Shown piece after piece: positions 25,324-35,695 of a stretch of 64,000 bases of DNA. Source of the DNA: Virgibacillus ndiopensis (lineage in GTDB: Bacteria; Bacillota; Bacilli; Bacillales; Amphibacillaceae); contig NZ_FZMZ01000005.1 of NCBI RefSeq assembly GCF_900187325.1, positions 62,001 to 126,000 of the forward strand, given 5' to 3'. The position numbers and the translations under genes were made by a program. The notes under the pieces were generated by a model that saw only the letters and a list, made by a program, of their open reading frames with translations, was not told where the DNA came from and did no database searches. Each line of letters opens with the position of its first letter. Position 1 is the first letter of the stretch.

Positions 25324-26049
25324 TTATTCATTTAATTGGATACTAAATTGAATACTAGTCGTTTTACTTCCAGCTTCTTGCCATTGTAATAAAAGATCAT
25401 TTGTCGGATCCGATACAGTGGGAATCATTGCGGTTATTGTTTGATTATCAAGCCATTCAGCTGTAACAATTGGCCAGCTATAATGCAATAGTTTTGCTTC
25501 ATTCGTATCATTTGTAAGCGATACTAACTCCCAATTTTTTAGGTCAATTACAACTAAATTCGATAATGGTATTGGCAATGCCGTTTCCCTATTAAATTGT
25601 AACAAGATTTTTGAGTGGTCTGGGGAGAGCTTTGTTTGGATTGACTTAGCCAAATCTGCTACAAGAAAAGCTTGGTTCTCTTTACTTTGATCAAGCAGTA
25701 AATAGGAACATAATCCATTCTTACAAGAAAACTCAAGTAAATAAATGTCTCTTTCAATTGCATCAATTCTAAGCATTTTCATTTTTTCAATTGCTTTTTT
25801 CCTATCTTTCGTTGCATATAAATACTCGTTTAATATCGGGACCATTTCCAGATTAATCATTATTTTTTCATCCGGAAGCGCGAACTCTATAAATTCATCA
25901 GTTTCTTCGTTGCTTTTTTGTTCAACTAATTCAGGTTCCTCATTTGGGTCTGCCGCTTTAGCATCTTTTTTCACAATGACTGGTTCATCCTTTGAGCAAG
26001 CAGTGAGTAATATACAAATAAAAAATAATAAAGTCAACCGTTTAAACAT
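25324..26049 (-). CDS. Lipoprotein of unknown function
   Basis: A 241-residue protein with a lipoprotein signal (FKRLTLLFFICILLTACS). An acidic linker (DPNEEPELVEQKSNEETDEFIEF) leads to a domain with WD/TolB-like features, such as LSPDHSKILLQFN and LSNLVVIDLKNWELVSLTNDTNEAK, compatible with a small beta-propeller-like or YjgB-like extracytoplasmic module. I cannot assign a family. The start is the ATG at 26049 behind GGGGAGC. Confidence 0.65.
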   Translation of the reverse strand: MFKRLTLLFFICILLTACSKDEPVIVKKDAKAADPNEEPELVEQKSNEETDEFIEFALPDEKIMINLEMVPILNEYLYATKDRKKAIEKMKMLRIDAIERDIYLLEFSCKNGLCSYLLLDQSKENQAFLVADLAKSIQTKLSPDHSKILLQFNRETALPIPLSNLVVIDLKNWELVSLTNDTNEAKLLHYSWPIVTAEWLDNQTITAMIPTVSDPTNDLLLQWQEAGSKTTSIQFSIQLNE

Positions 26050-26158
26050 AATGAACGCTCCCCGTGTAAAAGTATTAGTTATCAAATATATTTAATTATA
26101 CAATAATTTTAATGCAGAAGAAAAAAACACCGCCTAAAAGCGATGCTTTAATTCCGTA

Positions 26159-26344
26159 TTAGATATTTTTAGGATCTTCATGTTCATCATCACTACTCGC
26201 GTGTGATAAATAGTCTTCATTTAATTCTTCTTTTTCTTTAGTTGACAGGGAAGCATCCAAGTTTGGATTTTTACCTTTCTTTTTAACTGCTATGAAAACA
26301 CCAATAACTACGATAACGATTATAGCTAGATAAAACAGCGTCAT
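26159..26344 (-). CDS. Small single-pass membrane protein
   Basis: A 61-residue protein: one N-terminal helix (FYLAIIVIVVIGVFIAV), a KKKGKN stop-transfer and an acidic cytosolic tail (ELNEDYLSHASSDDEHEDPKNI). AGGAGC lies upstream. The ATG at 26344 or the TTG six bases earlier could be the start. No named family recognised. Confidence 0.6.
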   Translation of the reverse strand: MTLFYLAIIVIVVIGVFIAVKKKGKNPNLDASLSTKEKEELNEDYLSHASSDDEHEDPKNI

Positions 26345-26680
26345 ATTCAAATCGCTCCTAAATTGTAATTAAGTTTTAGCGTTTCCAAATTTACAATACT
26401 TATAAAATGACTACATCGATATTACTTGAATCAGACTTTTTTCTATGCTTTTATTTAATGTCTCTTTCGCAGGCATTTGTAAACGCTACAGCTCATTTTT
26501 ATGTTTGTAGATACATACCCACGTATAAATTTCACCAAACCTATTGAGGTCCTTAGGTGTGACATTTATCATATCTAAATGTGAAAAAGCAGTTATAATG
26601 AGGTAGTAGGAATAATTATCAATTACGTGTTTACTTTGTTAAACTAATTATAAAAGTCTTGTAAGGAAGGGTGGTTTTGG
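26345..26680. other. Divergent intergenic region
   Basis: Holds the divergent start regions of the small membrane protein and moeA. A perfect TATAAT lies at about 26595 ahead of moeA, but no good -35 is at the right distance. A cre-like TGTAAACGCTACA (26479-26491) is one base too short for a standard CcpA site. No gene seen. Confidence 0.4.
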
Positions 26681-27943
26681 ATGGTTGAGATGCGAAAGCC
26701 AATTCCCATTCATGAAGCGGTATCAAAAGTAATGAATTATAGTAAGCTAGGAAGCGTGGAGAATGTGCCAATAAACGAATGTGATAGTAGGCGAATAGCT
26801 GAGCCAATTATTGCAAAACATCCAATTCCCCCATTTAATAAATCACCATACGATGGATTTGCTTTGCGCTCGGTTGATACTGAACAGGCATCACTTCATA
26901 ACCCTGTTGAATTTGAAGTAATTGAGCATACAGGCGCAGGTTTTGTCCCGACAAAAAAGTTGCAAAAAGGTCAAGCTACAAGAATTATGACAGGAGCGCA
27001 AATACCTGAAGGTGCTGATTGTGTTGCCATGTTTGAGATTTGTCAGACATATGAACGAGATAATAAGAATTACATGACAATAAAACGAACAATGAAAAAA
27101 GGACAGAATATCATTGATAAAGGTTCGGAAGTAGCATTGGATGAAACGCTTATTGAAGCGGGCACATATATAAACCCAGGTGTAAAAGCTTTACTAGCGA
27201 CCTTTGGATATAGTGAAGTACCTGTTGCAAAAAAGCCTGTTGTCGGTGTTATAGCAACCGGGACGGAGCTGTTAGATGTTCATGAGGAACTTCAACCGGG
27301 AAAAATCCGTAATTCTAATGCATATATGATTACTTCGCAAATTAAACGAGCTGGTGGAAAAGTAATTTATTTTGGTAAGTTGGCAGACGAATTTGATTCA
27401 AGTTACGATACGATTGAAAAAGCTCTTCATGAGGTAGATATATTGATTACAACTGGTGGCGTTTCTGTCGGTGATTTTGACTTAATGCCAGCTATCTACG
27501 AAAAATTAGGTGCTGATGTACTTTTTAACAAAGTGGCGATGCGCCCTGGTAGTGTAACAACTGTTGCCGTACGGGGAGAGCAGCTTTTATTTGGTTTATC
27601 AGGTAATCCTTCAGCATGTTACGTTGGATTTGAATTGTTTGTTCGTCCAATCATCCATCGATTGTTGTATAGTGAGAAGCCGTTTTTAAAATGTATTGAT
27701 GCAACATTATTAGAAGAATTTCCAAAACCAAACCCATTTACTAGATTTGTTAGAAGTTATCTTGAATTTGAAAGAGGAAAAGTATGTGTTCGTTTAGCAG
27801 GCATGGATAAATCAAATGTTGTTACTTCATTGGCACATACCAATGGTTTAATGGTTTTGCCAGGAGGGACGAGAGGATATAAATCTGGAGCAGATGTTGA
27901 AGTATTGTTACTTAACGAGCATGAAGGCCAACAGGAATTTTGA
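26681..27943 (+). CDS. moeA: Molybdopterin molybdenumtransferase MoeA
   Basis: A 420-residue enzyme that inserts molybdate into adenylylated molybdopterin. All conserved blocks are present: PPFNKSPYDGFALRS, GAGF...RIMTGAQIPEGADCV, VGVIATGTELL, the MoCF-type TGGVSVGDFDLMP, MRPGSVTT, and LSGNPSACYVGFELFVRP. The start is the ATG at 26681 after GGAAGGG. moaA follows after an 80-base gap, so they may be one unit. Likely client: the molybdoenzyme encoded at 9143. Confidence 0.95.
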   Translation: MVEMRKPIPIHEAVSKVMNYSKLGSVENVPINECDSRRIAEPIIAKHPIPPFNKSPYDGFALRSVDTEQASLHNPVEFEVIEHTGAGFVPTKKLQKGQATRIMTGAQIPEGADCVAMFEICQTYERDNKNYMTIKRTMKKGQNIIDKGSEVALDETLIEAGTYINPGVKALLATFGYSEVPVAKKPVVGVIATGTELLDVHEELQPGKIRNSNAYMITSQIKRAGGKVIYFGKLADEFDSSYDTIEKALHEVDILITTGGVSVGDFDLMPAIYEKLGADVLFNKVAMRPGSVTTVAVRGEQLLFGLSGNPSACYVGFELFVRPIIHRLLYSEKPFLKCIDATLLEEFPKPNPFTRFVRSYLEFERGKVCVRLAGMDKSNVVTSLAHTNGLMVLPGGTRGYKSGADVEVLLLNEHEGQQEF

Positions 27944-28025
27944 TGAGAGACTAGCTTGTTTGCACGATTTCTCTGAAAGACGCGTTACCATTTTTCGGAT
28001 TAATACTTAACTAGGAGTGAATTTA

Positions 28026-29048
28026 ATGCAGGAAAATGCAGCACCTATTACAGATCATTTTGGTAGAACACTAAAGGACTTGCGCATTTCTGTTATCGAC
28101 AAATGCAATTTCAGGTGCACATATTGTATGCCAAAAGAAATTTTTGGAGATGATTATGCTTTTCTTCCTGAAAGTGAACTATTAAGCTTTGAAGAAATTA
28201 TCCGATTAGCCAATAGTTTTGCTGAATTAGGGGTCGAAAAAATTCGAATTACTGGTGGTGAGCCATTATTACGTAAAAATCTCGATCAACTCATTGCAGA
28301 ACTGAATCAAATTCCTGGTATAAATGATATAGCACTTACAACAAATGGAATATTTTTACCAAGAAAGGCTGCTAAATTAAAAGCAGCTGGGCTGAAACGT
28401 GTTAATATTAGTTTAGATGCAATTGAAGATGAGGTGTTTACGAAAATTAATGGTAAAGGAGTCGTTGTACTTCCAGTATTAAAAGGAATTGAAGCAGCAC
28501 AAAATGCCGGATTAAAAGTGAAAATAAACATGGTTGTAAAAAAAGGAATGAATGATAATCAAGTTTTACCAATGGCTAGGTATTTTAAAGGTAAAGACAT
28601 CATTTTACGTTATATTGAATTTATGGATGTTGGAAATCATAATGGCTGGGACATGAAAAATGTTATTTCCAAGAAACATATTATAGATATGATTAATGAA
28701 GAAATGCCAATTGAACCTGTTGACGAGAATTATTATGGTGAAGTTGCCACAAGATATCGTTACAAGGATGGTGAAGGTGAAATAGGTGTTATTTCTTCCG
28801 TAACCGATTCATTTTGCGGCACTTGTACAAGGATCAGGCTATCAGCAGATGGTAAATTATATACATGTTTATTTGCATCTAGTGGATACGATGTACGGGA
28901 AAAATTACGTGAAGGTCTAACAGAGGAGCAATTAACAGAAAACCTAGCATCATTATGGCATGGTAGAAAGGATCGTTATTCGGACGAGCGAACAGAACGA
29001 AAAAGTAAGAATAGGAAAAAAATTGAAATGTCATATATTGGTGGTTAA
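28026..29048 (+). CDS. moaA: GTP 3',8-cyclase MoaA
   Basis: A 340-residue radical-SAM enzyme catalysing the first step of molybdenum cofactor synthesis. The N-terminal cluster is Cys27/Cys31/Cys34 (CNFRCTYC), with the [12 protein letters not shown] motif. The C-terminal substrate-binding cluster is [11 protein letters not shown] followed by YTCLF. The chain ends in the essential Gly-Gly. I chose the ATG at 28026 behind TAGGAG; the GTG at 28017 lies in that site. Only moeA and moaA are in the window, so other moa/mob genes must lie elsewhere. Confidence 0.96.
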   Translation: MQENAAPITDHFGRTLKDLRISVIDKCNFRCTYCMPKEIFGDDYAFLPESELLSFEEIIRLANSFAELGVEKIRITGGEPLLRKNLDQLIAELNQIPGINDIALTTNGIFLPRKAAKLKAAGLKRVNISLDAIEDEVFTKINGKGVVVLPVLKGIEAAQNAGLKVKINMVVKKGMNDNQVLPMARYFKGKDIILRYIEFMDVGNHNGWDMKNVISKKHIIDMINEEMPIEPVDENYYGEVATRYRYKDGEGEIGVISSVTDSFCGTCTRIRLSADGKLYTCLFASSGYDVREKLREGLTEEQLTENLASLWHGRKDRYSDERTERKSKNRKKIEMSYIGG

Positions 29049-29082
29049 CAAAATTCAATTATAAACTCGGAGGGGTGAGTGG

Positions 29083-29493
29083 ATGAAGACGTTTAAATTA
29101 AAGGCGTTAGATATTCTTGAGAGTAATGATGAAGATATCATACACCACGAGATTCCGTTATTAGATGGACTAATTATCAACAGAGAAGATGATCAGAACC
29201 GTTGGGTTATTGAAGCTTATGTAAATCATTCTTTGATTTCATTTTTTAAAGATCTAAAAGAGAGAAAAGATGAAGTAATGATTCAGGTCAAAATAACGAA
29301 AGAAAGTAATACACCGGCAACATTTATCACTCAAATTATCACCGTTAACGAAATAGGCCCTCATATGAATGTTTTATTTATGGGGACAATAATTGATCGG
29401 CAAAAAGGGATTATCAAAGAAACACTTCAAAAGTTAGTTGAAGAGGGATATCAAGGAGAATCATTAATAAAAAAATTTAAAGAGGAAATATAA
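29083..29493 (+). CDS. YwpF-like protein
   Basis: A 136-residue soluble protein with an N-terminal MKTFKLKALDIL, LLDGLIINREDDQNRWVIEAYV and a C-terminal helical segment. It resembles Bacillus YwpF in length and in the LIDGLIINKED-like block (recognised from memory). No function is known. GGAGGGGTG precedes the ATG. It sits 34 bases after moaA with a terminator behind it, and so may be read from the moe/moa message, but there is no functional argument linking it to cofactor synthesis. Confidence 0.65.
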   Translation: MKTFKLKALDILESNDEDIIHHEIPLLDGLIINREDDQNRWVIEAYVNHSLISFFKDLKERKDEVMIQVKITKESNTPATFITQIITVNEIGPHMNVLFMGTIIDRQKGIIKETLQKLVEEGYQGESLIKKFKEEI

Positions 29494-29494
29494 G

Positions 29495-29531
29495 AAAAGG
29501 TTAGTAGTCAACATTACTAACCTTTTTTATT
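29495..29531 (+). terminator. Rho-independent terminator
   Basis: AAAAGGTTAGTA / TACTAACCTTTT stem with a GTCAACAT-type loop, followed by T6. Confidence 0.9.
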
Positions 29532-29695
29532 TTATACGAGATTAGACCCAATAATTTTGAATAGTTATATGAAATTATCGTGAAAATATAAAAATCTCGA
29601 AAATCCAAGCATTTCTTTATTTTGCCTGCTATAATGAGGTTAACATTTTAATCATAACAACCGAAATAATAATTGAGATAGTAAGGAGTAGCATT

Positions 29696-31060
29696 ATGTT
29701 TTTTCAACATCCATTGTTTCGCTGGTTAAATAAACTGTCACCAGTGCAGCTTATATTAGTCTTTTATTTTCTTGCAGTAATTGTCTCGACTATCATTCTG
29801 GCGTTACCAGTAGGACATCGGAATGGAGTAAACATTCCGATTATTGATGTTTTATTCACTGCGGTTAGCGCTATGAGTGTAACGGGTTTAAGTACTATCA
29901 GTATTGTAGATAGTTTTAATGCAATAGGCATTATTTTGCTTGCTTTAATCCTTCAATTAGGTGCAATAGGCGTAATGGCAATTGGTACGTTTATTTGGCT
30001 ACTGCTTGGTAAAAAGATTGGCCTAAAAGAACGACGGTTGATTATGACAGACCAGAACCAGACAACTTTCGAAGGTATGGTACGTTTAATTAAACAAATA
30101 GTGTTCGTACTGTTTACAATAGAGTTCATCGGCTTTATTGTATTAGGTACATATTTTCTGCAATATTTCCCAACAGCTTCTGAAGCCTATTTACACGGTT
30201 TTTTTGGGACAATCAGTGCCACAACGAATGGTGGATTTGATATTACTGGTCAATCGTTAATACCCTTTAAAGACGATTACTTTGTTCAATTTATTAATAT
30301 GTTATTAATTATTTTTGGGGCAATAGGATATCCAGTACTTGTGGAACTAAAGGAATACATGTTTGCAAGGACTGATAATCGAAAAAATATGCGTTTTACA
30401 TTATTTACAAAAGTTACAACTTTTACATTTTTCTCTTTGATTTTTGTGGGAGCAATTTTTATCGCTTTGTTTGATATTGGAAACTTTTTTAGTGATAAGT
30501 CATGGCATGAGATATTGTTCTATTCATTGTTTCAATCCGTAACTACTAGAAGTGGTGGTTTAGCAACGATGGACGTTAGTCTCTTGACAGAACAGAATCA
30601 TCTATTTATGTCATTTCTAATGTTTATTGGCGCCTCACCAAGTAGTGCGGGGGGAGGCATCCGTACTACAACATTTGCACTAGTTGTTATATTTATTATT
30701 ACATATGCCAGAGGTGGAAACAGCATTCGATTGTTTAGAAGAGAAGTACATGATGAGGATTTGTTGAAAGCTGTTACAGTAACATTAATGGCGTTTATCT
30801 TTGTGTTTTTCTCCATTCTTCTTATTTCAATAATGGAACCATTTTCACTATCACAAATTTTATTTGAAGTTACTTCAGCATTCGGAACAGTTGGTTTGTC
30901 AGTTGGAATAACAGGTGAATTAACAACATTAAGTAAAATCCTTCTTATGATATTAATGTTCATAGGTAGAGTAGGGATCATCACATTTCTCTTTATGTTT
31001 AAAAATAATAAAAAGAGCGGGAAATACCATTATCCAAAAGAAAGAATCATCATCGGATAA
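29696..31060 (+). CDS. TrkH/KtrB family potassium-transporter subunit
   Basis: A 454-residue membrane protein with four M1-P-M2 repeats. The four selectivity-filter loops can be seen: AMSVTGLSTIS, SATTNGGFDITG, SVTTRSGGLATMD and SAFGTVGLSVGI, with the glycines in place. GASPSSAGGGIRTTTFA matches the KtrB gating-loop region. It should work with a KtrA/KtrC-type RCK protein, which is not encoded next door, as for B. subtilis ktrD. The start is the ATG after AAGGAG. The gap before the next gene is 30 bases. Confidence 0.93.
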   Translation: MFFQHPLFRWLNKLSPVQLILVFYFLAVIVSTIILALPVGHRNGVNIPIIDVLFTAVSAMSVTGLSTISIVDSFNAIGIILLALILQLGAIGVMAIGTFIWLLLGKKIGLKERRLIMTDQNQTTFEGMVRLIKQIVFVLFTIEFIGFIVLGTYFLQYFPTASEAYLHGFFGTISATTNGGFDITGQSLIPFKDDYFVQFINMLLIIFGAIGYPVLVELKEYMFARTDNRKNMRFTLFTKVTTFTFFSLIFVGAIFIALFDIGNFFSDKSWHEILFYSLFQSVTTRSGGLATMDVSLLTEQNHLFMSFLMFIGASPSSAGGGIRTTTFALVVIFIITYARGGNSIRLFRREVHDEDLLKAVTVTLMAFIFVFFSILLISIMEPFSLSQILFEVTSAFGTVGLSVGITGELTTLSKILLMILMFIGRVGIITFLFMFKNNKKSGKYHYPKERIIIG

Positions 31061-31090
31061 TCGAGCTTTTAGGTTTTGGGGAGGAAGTCA

Positions 31091-33049
31091 ATGTCTAATT
31101 ATAAAATGGAAATACCTATCCATCAGCAGGTTTTGGCTAACTTGAAAGAAGCTGTTCTTTTAGTACACGAGAATGGTGCAATACTTAATGGAAATAATGC
31201 TGCTTTTACGTTGTTAAACATGGAGGATAAAGATAAGGCTTTTATTCTCGATTATTTAGATTTTGCATTATTAAAAGAAAAAAATGAGTCCCACCTGCTA
31301 ATGGAACAGAAAAATGACGATGGTAAACTAATCGAAGTCAAGTCGATTAAGATAAGTAAATCGGTTTATTGTTTAATTATGAGTCAGCTTTCTTTACAGG
31401 ACAAAACAGAAGAAGTCAAGAAATATATCAACCAGCTAATAAACGCAAGTGCTGAAGGAATGCTAATGTACAATGATGAAAAGATTATTGATTGTGATCC
31501 TACCTTTGCCAAGATGTTTGGTTATGACAGGGAAGAGATTATTAATATGCAAATTGCCAAGCTTATCGATGAAAAAAGCATGTATAAGTTAAAACAAGTA
31601 ATCCATAACAATCCTGAAAAACCTTATGAGTTAACAGGTTTAAAAAAAGATGGCACACATTTTTATATTGAAATCTTGGGGCACCCTTATAACAATCAAG
31701 GTGAAATAATACGTGTTGCCATCGTAAAAGATATTTCTGACCGAATCGAAAATGAAAAGCGAATAGAATTTATGGCTTATTATGACGAGCTCACCGATCT
31801 TCCTAATAGAAATTTCTTTAATAAAGTATTGCAAGAAGCTATAGAACAAGCTGAGAATCAAGATGAACTTCTGGCTGTTTATTTCATTGACTTAGATTAC
31901 TTTAAAGAAATAAACGATACGTTAGGATATGCGTTTGGAGACCAACTATTAAAGGCTTGTGGGGATCGTTTAAAGGCGTTCTTGGAAACGGATACATTCA
32001 TTGCCAGAATGGGTGGAGATGAATTTCTAATTTTGCAACGACATACTAAGGATAAAGATGCTGCTGTGAAGCTTGCGGAAAGTATAATTGCTGAATTCGA
32101 AAAACCGATAAAAATTGATGACTATGAAATATTTACATCCGTAAGTATTGGGATAAGTATTTTTCCAGAGAATGGCAGAATTCCAAATGATTTAATCAAA
32201 CACGCTGATTCTGCAATGTATGTAATAAAAGAAAGACACCGGAATAATTATAAGCTTTTCGAGTCTTCTATTTCCGAGAATTTTAAATCGATGCTTACGA
32301 TGGAAACAGAGTTACGAAAAGCATTAAAGGAAGGGCAGTTCGAGCTTCATTATCAACCACAAAAAAATCTTGGATCAGGAAAAATTGTAGGTCTTGAAGC
32401 ATTATTGCGATGGAATCATCCTGTTAAGGGATATATTCCTCCAGATAAGTTTATCCCGCTTGCTGAAAAGACAGGCTTGATTATTGATATCGGGGATTGG
32501 GTATTAAGAGAAGCGTGTCGGCAAAATAAAGCCTGGCAGGATAAAGGATACCAGCCTGTAATTGTAAGTGTAAATTTGTCTGCAAAACAATTTCATCAAA
32601 AAGGGCTTGTAGAGAAGGTAGAAGAAATTTTAAAGAAAACAGGATTAAATCCTTCTTTATTGGAATTAGAAATAACCGAAAGTATGGCTATGTCGAATGA
32701 AGAATATATACTTGAAACAATGGTACGATTAAGAAAACTAGGAGTATTGGTATCGATTGATGATTTTGGTACAGGGTACTCATCGTTTAAGTATTTAAGT
32801 ATTTTTCCAGTAACAAAACTTAAAATTGATAAAATGTTTATGGATGACAATCAAAAGCAGAACCAAGCAATCGTTAAATCTATAATTCATATGTCACATT
32901 CCTTAAATATGAAAGTAATTGCTGAGGGAGTAGAAACCATAGAACAGCTTACATTTCTGGAGAAAGAAAAATGTGATGAAATGCAAGGGTTTTATTTTAG
33001 CAAACCACTACCACCAAAAGATTTAACACGATTCCTCAGACCGGTATAA
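31091..33049 (+). CDS. PAS-GGDEF-EAL cyclic-di-GMP turnover protein
   Basis: A 652-residue cytosolic protein without membrane helices. Residues about 1-100 form a weak PAS-like domain, 110-225 a PAS domain (NASAEGMLMYNDEKIIDCDPTFAKMFGY), 230-390 a diguanylate cyclase with intact GGDEF (near 306), and 400-650 a phosphodiesterase with intact EAL (near 435) and DDFGTGYSS. The inhibitory RxxD before GGDEF is replaced by LETD, so feedback inhibition is probably absent. It could make or destroy c-di-GMP depending on the PAS signal. The start is the ATG at 31091, nine bases from GGGGAGG. Confidence 0.93.
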   Translation: MSNYKMEIPIHQQVLANLKEAVLLVHENGAILNGNNAAFTLLNMEDKDKAFILDYLDFALLKEKNESHLLMEQKNDDGKLIEVKSIKISKSVYCLIMSQLSLQDKTEEVKKYINQLINASAEGMLMYNDEKIIDCDPTFAKMFGYDREEIINMQIAKLIDEKSMYKLKQVIHNNPEKPYELTGLKKDGTHFYIEILGHPYNNQGEIIRVAIVKDISDRIENEKRIEFMAYYDELTDLPNRNFFNKVLQEAIEQAENQDELLAVYFIDLDYFKEINDTLGYAFGDQLLKACGDRLKAFLETDTFIARMGGDEFLILQRHTKDKDAAVKLAESIIAEFEKPIKIDDYEIFTSVSIGISIFPENGRIPNDLIKHADSAMYVIKERHRNNYKLFESSISENFKSMLTMETELRKALKEGQFELHYQPQKNLGSGKIVGLEALLRWNHPVKGYIPPDKFIPLAEKTGLIIDIGDWVLREACRQNKAWQDKGYQPVIVSVNLSAKQFHQKGLVEKVEEILKKTGLNPSLLELEITESMAMSNEEYILETMVRLRKLGVLVSIDDFGTGYSSFKYLSIFPVTKLKIDKMFMDDNQKQNQAIVKSIIHMSHSLNMKVIAEGVETIEQLTFLEKEKCDEMQGFYFSKPLPPKDLTRFLRPV

Positions 33050-33051
33050 TA

Positions 33052-33092
33052 GAAACACCACCTGCTAAAATAGGAAGTAGGTGGTGTTTCTT
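33052..33092. terminator. Bidirectional terminator
   Basis: AAACACCACCTGCT pairs with AGTAGGTGGTGTTT between convergent genes, with T-runs on both strands. Confidence 0.88.
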
Positions 33093-33098
33093 ATAGGT

Positions 33099-34559
33099 TT
33101 ATAATGCTTCTTCAGTTGGAAAGGTGTTTACTTGTTCTTTTTTGTCCGGCATTACAAGACTAAAGACAATACCAAATAGTAATGCGATAAAGAATGTTGT
33201 GAATTTAGATGTGATAATGCCTTCTAATGGTGTGCTGATCCACAATATTGTTGAGATTATTCCTGCGCTAACCGTTGCTATAACTCCTGCACTAGAATAT
33301 CGTTTCCAGAAAAATGTCATCAATATTGCTGGGGAGAGGGTACATCCAACACCTGCCCAAGCCCAGCTGACAACAAGATAAAGGAGTGACTCTGACACAA
33401 GAGCGATTGTCATGCCAATTAGTCCAAATATAACAACGGATAAGCGGGATATCCATATTAATTGTTTTTCAGTTAAATCAATACCTAGTGCCTTGTGAAT
33501 GATGTCTTCACTGACAGAACTGGTAACAACTAATAATTGGGAATCAGCAGTTGTTATAATTGCTGCAAGTACTCCTGCAAGTAAAATGCCAGCAAACCAG
33601 GTAGGGAAGAGATCAAGAATCATAGTGGGCAAAATAGTCTCAACATCATTAAATGAACCTTGGTCATACATGGCAATTGCCGCTAGTCCAATCATAAATG
33701 CGCCACCGTATGCTAAGAATGTCCATATGATTGCAACAGTACTGCCTTGATTTGCTTCTTTTTCATTCTTTAATGCCATAAAGCGAGCACTTAGCTGTGG
33801 TTGTCCACCTAAAAATCCAAAAAACCATGAGAAATTGTTAAAGAACAGTACCCCAACGGCAAATCCGGTTAATCCACCAAACCAGGTATTGTAGGAATTA
33901 CCAGCTTCAACAAGTGATTGGCTAATTGATAAATCGTTTGTGTTGATATAAATTAGTGCTGCTATTGGTAATGCGACTAAAGTTATTACCATCATGATAC
34001 TTTGAAGCATGTCAGTCCAAACGACAGAAATAAATCCACCACCGATTGCAATTACGATAATTACAATTGTAGCTAATATAACACCAGTAGCTGGAGTGAG
34101 ACCAAATGTTGTGAATAGCATCTTTCCTGCACCTGCCATTTGCGCCCCAACATAAAACATTAGGAATCCTGCAATTAGTACACCTGTTAACCATCGTATC
34201 AACTTTGCTTTTTGTCCAAATCGTACTGCTAAATAATCAGGCAATGTTAGGACATTATATTTCTCTGTTTCTTTCATAAATTTTTTGGCTAAAAATAGCC
34301 ATGAAAAAATTATACCAATCGCTATTCCTACAGCAACCCAAACACCGGATAATCCCGTCATAAACACGAACCCTGTATAACCTAATAATAACCATGCGGA
34401 TTCTCCTGTTGCACGTTCAGAAAAGGCAAGGGCCCAGCCAGGAAGTTTTTTCCCTCCTAGTAAAAAATCTGATTGCGTCTTACTACGACGACAAAAATTA
34501 TACCCAATTCCTAAAATGACAATACAATACAAGATAAACTCAACAATGATTATAGTCAT
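33099..34559 (-). CDS. Sodium/solute symporter, PutP-like (proline-type)
   Basis: A 486-residue SSS-family symporter with about 13 helices. The N-terminal SDFLLGGKKLPGWALAFSERATGESAWLLLGYTG is the Na+/substrate-binding helix region of PutP. SGVWVAVGIAIG, GGGFISVVWTDMLQS and the C-terminal SWAWAGVGCTLSPAILMTFFWKRYS also match. GGAGGG lies directly before the ATG at 34559. It is read after the broken cyclodeaminase gene, and its substrate may be proline or a related amino acid. Confidence 0.9.
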   Translation of the reverse strand: MTIIIVEFILYCIVILGIGYNFCRRSKTQSDFLLGGKKLPGWALAFSERATGESAWLLLGYTGFVFMTGLSGVWVAVGIAIGIIFSWLFLAKKFMKETEKYNVLTLPDYLAVRFGQKAKLIRWLTGVLIAGFLMFYVGAQMAGAGKMLFTTFGLTPATGVILATIVIIVIAIGGGFISVVWTDMLQSIMMVITLVALPIAALIYINTNDLSISQSLVEAGNSYNTWFGGLTGFAVGVLFFNNFSWFFGFLGGQPQLSARFMALKNEKEANQGSTVAIIWTFLAYGGAFMIGLAAIAMYDQGSFNDVETILPTMILDLFPTWFAGILLAGVLAAIITTADSQLLVVTSSVSEDIIHKALGIDLTEKQLIWISRLSVVIFGLIGMTIALVSESLLYLVVSWAWAGVGCTLSPAILMTFFWKRYSSAGVIATVSAGIISTILWISTPLEGIITSKFTTFFIALLFGIVFSLVMPDKKEQVNTFPTEEAL

Positions 34560-34604
34560 AACACCCTCCATTAAGAATTATTTTGCTTCTCTAACACTGG
34601 AAAT

Positions 34605-35454
34605 TTAGTTCAACTGAGTACCAACTCCTTTTTCTAAAGCACGTTGATAGATTAAGTTTGAAACTACTACATCAAACAGTGCCATTCCAGTAGATTTGAA
34701 GATGATGGTTTTGTCTTGTTGTAAAGTTAGCTTTGTATTTGATGTTATATAAGTAGACATTGCTTGAATGGAATCTTTTGTTATCCAGTTATTTTCTAAT
34801 GGGGTGGTAATGTCGCCTGATTCTTTTATTGCATCATGCGTATCAATAAATAGGTGATCGGTTAATTGATACAAGATTTTAGGGAATTCCCGCATCGTAG
34901 GTTGAAATGATCCAATACCGATAATTAATTTATTTTTTAACAGTTTAGGATTGTTGGGGAGTACAGGTACTTTGGAAGTCGTAGAAGTTATGATAATATC
35001 TGCATGTTCGATAGCCTTGTCGACTGATTTCATTGAATGAATATCGATATCTTTTGTTAGCCAAGGTTTAAGTGATTCGATAAATGATGGCAGTTTATTA
35101 AACGAGCGATTATATAAGTATATATCTGTAATCGAGCGCTCTGTGCAAGCTGCGATTGCTTGGTATAACCCTTGTACACCGGTTCCAATAATAGCAAGTT
35201 TAGTATCATCAGTTTTTGCTAAATGGCGTACAGCTGAACCACCAATAGCTCCCGTTCTGAACCCTGTTAAAAAGGATCCATCAAGCAACGATTTCATTTC
35301 ACCATTTTCATGATCATTTAAGATGACAAACTTGCATGCGAGTCGGCATTTGAAATTGGTTAGATTCATATACATGATAAGCTTCATCAATAGCATCGAT
35401 AACATCCTTCATTGATACAGCCTTTTTTATATCAGATTCACTTAAGAATAACAT
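34605..35454 (-). pseudogene. Ornithine cyclodeaminase/mu-crystallin family gene, internally deleted
   Basis: The true start is an ATG at 35454 behind GAAAGGA. It reads MLFLSESDIKKAVSMKDVID...FQMPTRMQV, the normal family N-terminus, then meets a stop after about 46 residues. In a different frame the sequence resumes as KFVILNDHENGEMKSLLDG and continues through the NAD-binding domain (LAIIGTGVQGLYQAIA) to the end at 34605. A normal protein of about 325 residues has some 45-50 extra residues between these points. So an internal deletion removed much of the substrate-binding region and shifted the frame. The downstream part has no good ribosome site. Confidence 0.82.
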
Positions 35455-35625
35455 TGGCTTCATCCTTTCTTTTTTAAGGTGTTTCTAGATTGTTGTTTTT
35501 TCAAATGGTGAATTTTATCTAAGTCGACATAAAATGCGAAAAAAGTGCTCTGTAAAATTCGCATTCTATAACACTCTTTTCCCCCGCAGTCCATATATAC
35601 TTCGCTTAACGGAGGCGGCTGATGA

Positions 35626-35669
35626 GCCTCATCGCGAGCCCGTGGAAAGCGTAGTGAATTTCCGGAACG
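35626..35669 (+). repeat. Intergenic repeat module 2, copy B
   Basis: GCCTCATCGCGAGCCCGTGG followed by AAAGCGTAGTGAATTTCCGG matches 23646-23689. It lies in a GC-richer block (about 35575-35725) wedged between the oxidoreductase and cyclodeaminase genes. Confidence 0.7.
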
Positions 35670-35695
35670 GCAGACAAACCGTCATTTCAATCTGC

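Noticed and set aside
26479-26491. cre-like site TGTAAACGCTACA upstream of moeA
   Set aside because: One base short of the CcpA consensus dyad and on the far side from the start; too weak to call.
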